From Bacillota bacterium (lineage in GTDB: Bacteria > Bacillota > Clostridia > Christensenellales > UMGS416): a stretch of 14,005 nt of DNA. The notes below the pieces were generated by a model. That model ran no database searches. It was not told where the DNA came from and was given only the letters and a program-made list of their open reading frames with translations. Of this stretch, positions 1 to 6,241 are shown piece by piece. Numbering within the stretch: the stretch's first letter is position 1; each line of letters begins with the position of its first letter. The position numbers were made by a program, and so were the translations under genes. The DNA lies in contig JAEYYW010000077.1 in the NCBI GenBank assembly GCA_023428265.1, forward strand, positions 1 to 14,005, read 5' to 3'.

Positions 1-712
1 CAATTATTCCGATCGAATGCTTGCTTAAGGCGGGATTTTCAAGTGTAACAAGCAATACGTCACCAGTATAGCTCAAGTGTTCGGCAATACCGGGTACAGG
101 GAGGACGGAGACAGCCCCGGTAATACTGTCCAGCTTGTATACGAAGGCTTTGTCTTTTCCTGTCAGAAAGATCGAGCCATCGGCTACCATTGCACGGTCA
201 TAAGGCATAATAAGCGCACCTGTGGAGAAGAAGCGATCCAAGCGCTGCCGATAGACAGTTAGCTTATAAACCTTCTGTAGTTGACCGCCACTGGCCGTCA
301 CAACGATAGTAACAGTTTTTGAAGTGCCATTGGCAATTGAGATGGTCTTGCTCTGTGCTGCGACTCCGTCTATTTCCATTGTGGCTGTACCAGTAGACAG
401 TTCGGGTTCAATGTCTACAGAGCCAATATTGCCATCCAGAATCAAGTAATAACTCAATATATCTTTGTCAAAAGCAGGACTCAAAGCTCCATCTGATATA
501 TGAATGGCGCAAAGGTCTGCATCTTCTCCATCCAAGTTTGGTATCACCACATCCCCACCGGGCCCGGTATACCCCGTGATCGTCGCCTTCCCATCGGTCA
601 CGGTATAGGTAAAATCCCCCTCCTGCTCCGCCATCGCCGCCCCGCTCATGGCAATGATCATCCCGACCCCAACGGCAATCACAGCGACGAGCTGCAACAG
701 GCGCTTCATCAT
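1..712 (-). CDS. Secreted cadherin-like domain protein, N-terminal part (gene runs off the window)
   Basis: The reading frame is open from ATG at 712 to the window edge, giving 237 residues with no stop. Residues 1-28 form a signal peptide: KR, a hydrophobic core, then AMA before EQ. Residues 34-59 resemble the lead-in strand of BspA-like leucine-rich-repeat surface proteins (TYTVTDGKATITGYTG, then GGDVVIP). Residues 67-155 fit a cadherin-like beta-sandwich domain: the SDGALSPAFDKDILSYYL segment and a closing YKLTVYR strand are typical of that family. From residue 162 the sequence looks like the first blades of a beta-propeller or similar repeat (MVADGSIFLTGKDKAFVYKL). The start is set by AGGAG at 720-724, 7 bases before the first of two adjacent ATGs. 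It is probably a cell-surface or exported binding protein; its ligand is unknown. DNA below about position 538 is visibly more AT-rich than the signal-peptide end. Secretion is well supported, the domain call fairly so. Confidence 0.8.
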   Translation of the reverse strand, partial: MMKRLLQLVAVIAVGVGMIIAMSGAAMAEQEGDFTYTVTDGKATITGYTGPGGDVVIPNLDGEDADLCAIHISDGALSPAFDKDILSYYLILDGNIGSVDIEPELSTGTATMEIDGVAAQSKTISIANGTSKTVTIVVTASGGQLQKVYKLTVYRQRLDRFFSTGALIMPYDRAMVADGSIFLTGKDKAFVYKLDSITGAVSVLPVPGIAEHLSYTGDVLLVTLENPALSKHSIGII

Positions 713-724
713 AATTCTGCTCCT

Positions 725-948
725 ATGTGGTTTATTGGGTAACACATGGGCAATACACCATGTCATTATATATCTTAGTCGATTATTTCACAAGCACCAT
801 AATCGCCCACACACCTCCGCTCGGTCACTTCAGCCCCCACCTCCGACACTTCATCCACAAAATATTCCAATCTCCAGCAGGAATCTCTATGATGGCATCA
901 AAATATAGTATGAAGTGATTGGCCAAGCCAATCAAAAGGAGGAGACCG
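725..948. other. Divergent intergenic region between the secreted protein and SPFH genes
   Basis: This 224-base spacer holds the minus-strand promoter (765-793). On the plus strand a TATAGT at 904-909 could be a -10 box for the SPFH gene, but I see no matching -35 element at the right distance, so that promoter is unassigned. The stretch 810-880 is rich in C on the plus strand and shows no coding potential or clear hairpin. Confidence 0.5.
765..793 (-). promoter_or_regulatory. Sigma-A-type promoter for the secreted cadherin-like protein
   Basis: On the minus strand, TTGTGA (788-793) is followed after 17 bases by a perfect TATAAT (765-770). Transcription would start near 758, giving a leader of about 45 bases that contains the AGGAG site at 720-724. 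This supports expression of the partial gene at 1-712 as its own unit, divergent from the SPFH gene. Confidence 0.65.
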
Positions 949-3000
949 ATGGACCCCATCATTCTCACTCTCGCCATCGCCGCGGGAGGCATCTTTGCGT
1001 TGTGGTTGCTGCTGTTTCTGTCCGGCATCCGCTACATTCCCAACAACAAGGTGGGCATAGTGGAAAAGCGCTGGTCCAGCAAAGGCAGCCTGAAGGAGCA
1101 GATCATCGCCCTGAACGGCGAAGCCGGCTTCCAGCCAGACGTGCTGCGCGGCGGCATCTGCTTTGTACCCCGGTTTATCCGCAAGGTGTATCTGGTGCCG
1201 CTGGTGAACATCGCCCAGGGTGAGGTGGGCTATGTGTTTGCCCGTGACGGCAAACCGCTGGAAGGCGGCCAGACGCTGGGCATAATCGTGCCGGAAGGCC
1301 GCAATTTCCAGTCGGTGCGCGGTTTTCTGGCCGGCGGCGGCCAGAAGGGCCCGCAGCGCGGCATGCTGAGGGAAGGCACCTATGCCTTCAACCTGGCGCA
1401 GTTCGTGGTATTTACCAAATCGCAAATCCATTACCTGCCCCTGAACCTGCCCGGCGAGCGCAACGACTTCACGCTGATTGCGCAGGATCTCTTCAAGCGG
1501 AAGGCTTACCAACCCGTGGTCATCGACGGCTCCAGTGACGCCATCGGCATCGTGACGGTGCATGACGGCCCGACGCTTTCCACCGGCGAAATCATCGCGC
1601 CCAACGTGTCCACCGGCGACCCGGCCACAGACCACAACAGCTTCCAGGATCCGGAGCGCTTCCTCGCCCTTGGCGGGCGGCGCGGCCGCCAGCACCAGGT
1701 GCTGGTGGAAGGCACCTACTTCATCAACGGCCTGTTTGCCACCGTGGAGATGCACCCCAAGACCACGATCGGCGTGGGCGAGGTGGGCGTGGTAAACAGC
1801 TTTGTGGGCCCGGAAGGCAAAGACCTCTCCGGCGAGAGCTATAAACACGGAGAACTCGTGGAAAAAGGTCACAAGGGTGTGTGGAAGGAAACACTGCGCC
1901 CCGGCAAATATGCGTTCAACACCTATGCCGGCGCGGTGTTCGCCGTGCCCACGACAAACATCATCCTCAAATGGATCCGCAACCAGCAGGGCTCCCACGG
2001 CTTTGACAGCAACCTGGCCGAGGTGACGCTGATCACGATGGACGCCTTTGAGCCCACGCTGCCGCTGTCGGTCGTGATTCACATCAACTACACCGAGGCC
2101 CCGCTGGTGATCCAGCGCTTCGGAGACATCCGCAAGCTGGTGGAGCAGACGCTGGACCCGATGGTGGCCGCCTACTTCAAGAACATCGGCCAGACCAAGA
2201 CGCTGATCCAACTGATCCAGGAGCGCAAGGAGATCCAGGAAAAGGCCGCTGTGGAGATGCGCGAGAAGTTCTCGCAATACAACCTGAACCTGATTGAGGT
2301 GCTGATCGGCACACCGGGCAGCAGCAAGACCGACGGCCGCATCGAGACAATCCTCTCGCAGCTGCAGGACCGGCAGATTGCCGACGAGCAGAAAACAACC
2401 TATGAGCGCCAGCGCCAGACCGCCGTGGTGAAGCAGGGGCTGGTGGAAGCGCAGGCCAAGAGCGACATGCAGAAGAACCTGACGGAGTCTTCCATCAACA
2501 TCGAGCTGCAAAACAACCAGGGTATCGCAGACCTCCGAAAGGCTGAGCAGCAGGCCAATGTGATACAGACCACCGCCCGCGCCGAAGCCGCCAAGACCGA
2601 GATCGCCGCGGCGGCGGAAGCCAAGCGCGTGCGGCTCACCTCCGAGGCTGAAGCCAACCGCGTGGAGATGCTGGCCAACGCCGAAGCCACCAAAATCAAG
2701 GCGACCGGCGCTGCCGAGGCCGGCAAGATTCAGGCCGTCGGTCTGGCTGAGGCTGAAGCGATCCGCAAGCAGGTGGAATCCTATGGCTCCACCGGTGAAT
2801 ATATCCAGTTGCAGAGCGTGAAGGCGTTCACAGGCGCGCTGAGCAACTACCAGGGCGACCTGGTGCCCAAGACGCAGTTCTCCGTAGGCTCTGGCGACGG
2901 CAAGCCCGCAAACCTTGCTGAGGTTTTCATGGCCCAGCTGATCACGATGAACGGCGGCAAGCTGCCCGGCGGGCAGGCTGCTCCTGAAAAGTCTGAATAA
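949..3000 (+). CDS. SPFH/Band-7 (flotillin-like) membrane scaffold protein
   Basis: A 683-residue protein. The start is ATG 949, set by AAAAGGAGG at 935-943 five bases upstream; an in-frame TTG at 919 has no such site. Residues 3-27 form one N-terminal membrane segment. Residues 33-325 contain about four related beta-rich units, each with a G-V-G-hydrophobic opening and an L-x-x-G-x-Y-x-x-N-like close. The SPFH domain follows (about 330-470; VPTTNIILKW, then EVTLITMDAFEPTLPLSVVI). The tail (about 475-610) is an Ala/Glu/Lys-rich coiled coil (AEAAKTEIAAAAEAKRV) like the flotillin domain. Such proteins oligomerise into membrane-associated cages or microdomain scaffolds. It is longer than E. coli YqiK (about 550). 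The NfeD-like partner gene often found beside bacterial flotillins is absent. The gene stands alone and ends in a terminator. Family assignment is firm; cellular role is inferred. Confidence 0.9.
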   Translation: MDPIILTLAIAAGGIFALWLLLFLSGIRYIPNNKVGIVEKRWSSKGSLKEQIIALNGEAGFQPDVLRGGICFVPRFIRKVYLVPLVNIAQGEVGYVFARDGKPLEGGQTLGIIVPEGRNFQSVRGFLAGGGQKGPQRGMLREGTYAFNLAQFVVFTKSQIHYLPLNLPGERNDFTLIAQDLFKRKAYQPVVIDGSSDAIGIVTVHDGPTLSTGEIIAPNVSTGDPATDHNSFQDPERFLALGGRRGRQHQVLVEGTYFINGLFATVEMHPKTTIGVGEVGVVNSFVGPEGKDLSGESYKHGELVEKGHKGVWKETLRPGKYAFNTYAGAVFAVPTTNIILKWIRNQQGSHGFDSNLAEVTLITMDAFEPTLPLSVVIHINYTEAPLVIQRFGDIRKLVEQTLDPMVAAYFKNIGQTKTLIQLIQERKEIQEKAAVEMREKFSQYNLNLIEVLIGTPGSSKTDGRIETILSQLQDRQIADEQKTTYERQRQTAVVKQGLVEAQAKSDMQKNLTESSINIELQNNQGIADLRKAEQQANVIQTTARAEAAKTEIAAAAEAKRVRLTSEAEANRVEMLANAEATKIKATGAAEAGKIQAVGLAEAEAIRKQVESYGSTGEYIQLQSVKAFTGALSNYQGDLVPKTQFSVGSGDGKPANLAEVFMAQLITMNGGKLPGGQAAPEKSE

Positions 3001-3023
3001 CGAAGCAGTATCATGACGCAACG

Positions 3024-3051
3024 AAGCCCCCGGCAGCAATGCCGGGGGCTT
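3024..3051. terminator. Bidirectional terminator hairpin after the SPFH gene
   Basis: A perfect 11-bp stem (AAGCCCCCGGC at 3024-3034 and its complement at 3041-3051) closes a six-base loop, 23 bases past the SPFH stop codon. The T-tract is short (the two stem Ts and then scattered Ts). It lies between convergent genes, so it probably serves both strands. Confidence 0.75.
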
Positions 3052-3060
3052 ACAACTCTT

Positions 3061-3080
3061 TGCACCCCCTCCGGGGGGCA
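3061..3080. terminator. Second GC-rich hairpin between convergent genes
   Basis: An imperfect hairpin: TGC-A-CCCC at 3061-3068 pairs with GGGG-G-GCA at 3073-3080, with one A.G mismatch and a CTCC loop. It ends one base before the stop codon of the minus-strand gene at 3082. It could help to end transcription from the minus strand, but it has no T-tract, so the role is tentative. Confidence 0.4.
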
Positions 3081-3081
3081 C

Positions 3082-3528
3082 TTAACTCCAGTAGGTGTAC
3101 ACCATCACCAGTCCTGAATCAAAGTCAACCACAGCTTCGGCATACATGGCCCCGCCACCGGGTTCAATCGCATAGTTCTTCACGCCTTCCATCTCCACGC
3201 CGGCATCCCTTAGGCCCGGTGACGCTTCCACCCAGTCTTTCAGGTCAGCATCCGGCAAAACGAAGCTGGTGCGGAAAGCCCTCGTGGCCGGGCCGCCCTC
3301 CGTGGCGATCGCAAACTGCTCTCTGGATTCAGGGATTGGCGCAAGCCTGGCCCATTCCAGCGTGCATTCCAGCATGCTTGCCTGCGCCTTCAGATCCTGG
3401 TTGGCTCGCTCGTTGAAAGAGAAGAGAGGCAGGATTGCGCTGAGTCCGGCATATGCAGCAAGACAGACGGCGAGGCTGCCCATCACAATGGCTGAAATGA
3501 GAAGCATCCTGTTGCGGTGGCATTTCAT
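3082..3528 (-). CDS. Small membrane-anchored protein of unknown function
   Basis: I do not recognise this family. The start is ATG 3528, because GGAGG at 3534-3538 lies 5 bases upstream; the frame extends ten residues further upstream, to an ATG at 3558, but without a better site. The 148-residue product has basic residues (KCHRNR), then one hydrophobic segment at about 8-36, with no lipobox. The rest is a soluble domain of about 110 residues, ending in alternating strands (MYAEAVVDFDSGLVMVYTYWS without its last residues being charged). The topology suggests a short cytoplasmic tail and an external domain. It follows the lipoprotein gene with a 34-base gap that contains its own ribosome binding site and no terminator, so the two are probably co-transcribed and may work together at the envelope. 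Confidence 0.7.
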   Translation of the reverse strand: MKCHRNRMLLISAIVMGSLAVCLAAYAGLSAILPLFSFNERANQDLKAQASMLECTLEWARLAPIPESREQFAIATEGGPATRAFRTSFVLPDADLKDWVEASPGLRDAGVEMEGVKNYAIEPGGGAMYAEAVVDFDSGLVMVYTYWS

Positions 3529-3562
3529 ACGTTCCTCCAAGAAAAAGGAAAGAAGCATGGCC

Positions 3563-4231
3563 TTACTGCTTCTTGAAGCTCATCGAATCAAGGATTGTTT
3601 GCAGCTCATCCAGCTGGGCATCGTCCATCCAGGTCAATGACACCAAAATGGCATAATTGTTGCGGTATGTGCATAACAAACGTTGCTGAAACTCCATCTC
3701 GCCAAGTGTAGTTGCGGAATCTACAACCGCGAAATCAGCCCCTCCGATATCCTTTGAGGCAATCTCGCCGAAAGTGCATGTCATCTCCGTGTTGGCAAGG
3801 CTTTGATCGATCTGGTCAATGGCCGCCTGCAAAAACTCCTTGTTGTTCTTCATAGACAAACCGGCCAACCCAAGGTTTGTGGTAACGATATTGATGTTTG
3901 CATTAAAAACATCCTGGGTTCCGACAGGATACTTCATGACGTATGCCAGATACAGAGCTTGCCTTTTTGAAAGGTCTTCATTTTCAGCACCCAGCATATC
4001 GTTTGTCGCATTGGTTATGAGCATAATGTCCTCATTGGATGCAACAGTCCAATCCTTCGGGATTTCAAAGGTGAGATCAAAGAAATCATTGGTATAGGTG
4101 GTGCCTGTAAAAGAACCGGTCGTGATCTTCTTCTCCGTGTTGTTAAGGGCGCTCTTGACCGCATCGCAGCCGGTCAGCGAGACGATCAGCAGGACGGCGA
4201 TAAGCAGGAAGGTTGCCTTAGCTTTCTTCAT
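3563..4231 (-). CDS. Lipoprotein of unknown function (PsbP-like fold possible)
   Basis: A 222-residue protein with a clear lipoprotein signal: KKAK, a hydrophobic stretch, then the lipobox LTGC with the lipidated cysteine at residue 22. The mature part contains a strand pattern seen in many Bacillota lipoproteins of unknown function (FFDLTFEIPKDWTVAS, residues 50-65), followed by mixed alpha/beta sequence ending in a short amphipathic helix (DELQTILDSMSF). The start is ATG 4231: GGGAG lies 7 bases before it, and the promoter at 4279-4308 would place an upstream in-frame ATG (4264) only about 8 bases into the message. It is first in a two-gene unit with the membrane protein at 3082-3528. Its base composition is more AT-rich than its neighbours. 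Substrate and role are unknown. Confidence 0.8.
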   Translation of the reverse strand: MKKAKATFLLIAVLLIVSLTGCDAVKSALNNTEKKITTGSFTGTTYTNDFFDLTFEIPKDWTVASNEDIMLITNATNDMLGAENEDLSKRQALYLAYVMKYPVGTQDVFNANINIVTTNLGLAGLSMKNNKEFLQAAIDQIDQSLANTEMTCTFGEIASKDIGGADFAVVDSATTLGEMEFQQRLLCTYRNNYAILVSLTWMDDAQLDELQTILDSMSFKKQ

Positions 4232-4278
4232 TGGTACGCTCCCATCTGATTGTGATATCTTCATTGTTCCACAAATCG

Positions 4279-4308
4279 ATCATACAATAACAATTTCACT
4301 CCAGTCAA
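4279..4308 (-). promoter_or_regulatory. Sigma-A-type promoter for the lipoprotein operon
   Basis: On the minus strand, TTGACT (4303-4308) and TATGAT (4279-4284) are separated by 18 bases. Each hexamer matches consensus at five of six positions. The start of transcription near 4272 leaves a 40-base leader before ATG 4231. The promoter sits in the short gap directly after the solute-binding-like gene. Confidence 0.65.
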
Positions 4309-4323
4309 GGGATTCAGCTCACA

Positions 4324-5499
4324 TCAGTCCAAATACCGACCTTTGATCCTCTTCAGCGCTTCCCCGTCGCCCGCCAGCGCGGCCTCGATATCCTCCAGGC
4401 TTCGGGCCGCCAACGGCAGCGGCATGCGGGCCACCGGCAGCTGGGCAAAGAGCATTTTCTCCACTTCCCCCTGCGGCATCGCATCGTCCGGAATGGTGAC
4501 CACAGGCAGGCAGCAAGCCTTGTTGGCCACGTCAGTCTGCACGTTTTTGGATAGAAGCGAAGCCACAAACGCCGCTGCGGCAGCGTTTTTCTGCTCATCA
4601 TCGGAGCGGACAACCGCGGCAAACTGCACCGACAGACAGGGCCTGAGGCCGTTGGGCCAGGGCAGCGCGGCATAATCAAAGGCCTTGTTTTTGGCGGCCA
4701 GCCTGCCCATCAGCGCCGCCTCCCATTGGCTGCACAGCAGCACAGCGCACCGCCCTGAGGAATAGATTGACCGGGCCTGGTCAATGCCCATGCGAAACGG
4801 CTTATCGGGCAGCAGGTTCTTCTCCTGAAGGCCGGTTAAGGAAACGCCGTCCAGCGCCAGCGATTCAAAAAGCGTTGCCGCACCGGCCATCGCCTGCCCT
4901 GCTTTTTTGCGCCGGCCTGTCGCGGCGGCTTGGCTGTATTCCAGCAGCGCCTGGGCCGTCCAGCTTGTGTCGGCCACCGGCGGCTCCACCCCCACGGCGC
5001 GGCCCACCTCGCTGTTGGTGAGCACCAGCTGCCCGCCGGCCATCCACGGCACAGCCCGGGAGTCCGCGGAGAAAAGCCTGGAAAACGGGCTCGCCAAGGG
5101 GGGCAGGCCGGCAGAACCAAGGTCCAGCAGCAGCGCTCCGTCAATGCCGGCCCAACCGTCGGGGAAGGAAACCACGTCGGGCAGTTCGCCCGCTGCCAGC
5201 CGCTGGGCAAACTGATCCGCCGTCACATTTTCTGCCTCCACAAACACGCCGATGTTTGCTTTCTCAAAGCGGCGGGCGGCACCCTGCAGCAGGTTGGTGC
5301 GGCTGTAGCTACCCACCCGCCACTCATTCACCTGCCACACCTGCAGCACGCCATGATAGGGGGACTGTCTGGGGCTCAAAAACTTCACCTCATCATAAGG
5401 CAGCAGCTTGCCGGGGAACAGAAACAAGCCTGCGACAATCAGGCCGCCAAGCAGCATGGTGATGGCCAACGGTTTGAGGATCTTGTTCCAGTTGAGCAT
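4324..5499 (-). CDS. Membrane-anchored extracellular solute-binding-like protein
   Basis: A 391-residue protein. Residues 10-29 form a hydrophobic anchor with no lipobox cysteine and no clear signal-peptidase site, so it is probably held by an uncleaved N-terminal helix. The body resembles family 1 extracellular solute-binding proteins: an early strand (GVLQVWQVNEW, 50-60), a helix with RRFEK followed by GVFVEAE, then a helix ending LAAGELPDVVSFPDG (101-115), the typical position of the first hinge. ATG 5499 is chosen because the hydrophobic segment begins soon after it and GGGTGA lies just upstream; the site is weak, and in-frame starts reach back to 5565. No ABC permease or ATPase gene adjoins it, so it may be an orphan binding protein or a sensor partner. 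The family call is moderately sure, the ligand unknown. Confidence 0.75.
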   Translation of the reverse strand: MLNWNKILKPLAITMLLGGLIVAGLFLFPGKLLPYDEVKFLSPRQSPYHGVLQVWQVNEWRVGSYSRTNLLQGAARRFEKANIGVFVEAENVTADQFAQRLAAGELPDVVSFPDGWAGIDGALLLDLGSAGLPPLASPFSRLFSADSRAVPWMAGGQLVLTNSEVGRAVGVEPPVADTSWTAQALLEYSQAAATGRRKKAGQAMAGAATLFESLALDGVSLTGLQEKNLLPDKPFRMGIDQARSIYSSGRCAVLLCSQWEAALMGRLAAKNKAFDYAALPWPNGLRPCLSVQFAAVVRSDDEQKNAAAAAFVASLLSKNVQTDVANKACCLPVVTIPDDAMPQGEVEKMLFAQLPVARMPLPLAARSLEDIEAALAGDGEALKRIKGRYLD

Positions 5500-5587
5500 G
5501 CGGTTCACCCATATATGTGTATTCACCGGCGGCCCCCCGGTATGCGGCAAAGGGCCTTGGCACACGCGAGGCCATGGATCGGTGTCC

Positions 5588-5617
5588 TTGACAAAGGCTG
5601 CCGGGCCGGTTTACCCT
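5588..5617 (+). promoter_or_regulatory. Candidate promoter for the DUF2871 gene
   Basis: A perfect -35 TTGACA (5588-5593) lies 18 bases before TACCCT (5612-5617), a poor -10 box. TATAGC two bases later is another weak option. The strong -35 and its place 80 bases before ATG 5674 are the only support. Confidence 0.35.
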
Positions 5618-5673
5618 ATAGCCAAACAGGTGCATATTGGATGTTGGCTGCCGATGGAAAAGGAGGAAAAAGC

Positions 5674-6120
5674 ATGAAAAGATGGGCAAACTCTGCGTTG
5701 GTGTATGGCATTCTGGCATTGGTGTTCGGCGTGTTTTATCGGGAGTTTACCAAGGCGATGGGCTTTACGGGTCACACCGCACTCTCTGTGGTGCACACCC
5801 ACTATTTCGCGCTGGGGGTTCTGCTGCCGCTGGTGCTGCTGGCATTGGAAAAGCTGTTTCTGCTGTCTGAATCCCGGCTGGCAAAATGGTTCACGCCATG
5901 CTTCCATGTTGGCCTGAACCTCACGATGGCCATGATGGTGGCAAGAGGCCTGGTGCAGGTGCTGCTGCCCGAACTTTCCAAGGGGCTGGACGCCTCCATC
6001 TCCGGCATGGCGGGCCTAGGCCACATGGCGCTCGGCACCGGCATTGTGCTGATGCTGGTGGCGGTAAAAAGCAGGGTTGTGGTAGCGCAATCAAAAGCGC
6101 AAAACACGGTTAGCCTGTAG
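5674..6120 (+). CDS. DUF2871 family integral membrane protein
   Basis: A 148-residue protein with about four membrane helices, near residues 8-22, 43-66, 78-98 and 113-133. The opening (ALVYGILALVFGVFYREFTK, residues 8-27) and the TALSVVHTHYFALG segment are characteristic of DUF2871, a family of unknown function. Histidines at 41, 43, 78 and 117 lie at or inside predicted helices, as do metal or haem ligands in other small membrane proteins; a cofactor role is inference only. The start is ATG 5674, with AGGAGG at 5661-5666 seven bases upstream. The frame continues far upstream of this ATG, but only as a shadow of the opposite-strand gene. The gene is single, divergent from the solute-binding-like gene and followed by a strong terminator. 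Confidence 0.85.
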   Translation: MKRWANSALVYGILALVFGVFYREFTKAMGFTGHTALSVVHTHYFALGVLLPLVLLALEKLFLLSESRLAKWFTPCFHVGLNLTMAMMVARGLVQVLLPELSKGLDASISGMAGLGHMALGTGIVLMLVAVKSRVVVAQSKAQNTVSL

Positions 6121-6182
6121 GCTAAAACTAAAATCCGTTGGCTGTTCACAATGCCCGATCAGCATTGGCTTGCTACTCAGAA

Positions 6183-6214
6183 AAATCCGGCCCGCCAAAC
6201 GGCAGGCCGGATTT
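6183..6214. terminator. Bidirectional terminator between DUF2871 and citrate synthase genes
   Basis: AAATCCGGCC (6183-6192) pairs with GGCCGGATTT (6205-6214); an inner GCC/GGC pairing closes the loop after one C.A mismatch. A-rich sequence precedes the stem and T-rich sequence follows it, so it can work on both strands. Its position, 62 bases after the DUF2871 stop and 28 before the citrate synthase stop, fits. Confidence 0.8.
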
Positions 6215-6241
6215 GTTTCCCTGAGAAATCCCCTTATTTGA

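Noticed and set aside
898..3081. A 727-codon minus-strand open frame opposite the SPFH gene
   Set aside because: It is a shadow frame of GC-rich coding DNA: His/Gln/Leu-rich with no domain, signal or plausible ribosome binding site, while the plus strand has a complete recognisable protein.
4930..5673. Plus-strand extension of the DUF2871 frame by about 248 codons
   Set aside because: It is antisense to the solute-binding-like gene, its composition is shadow-like, and the true start at 5674 has a strong ribosome binding site and matches the family N-terminus.
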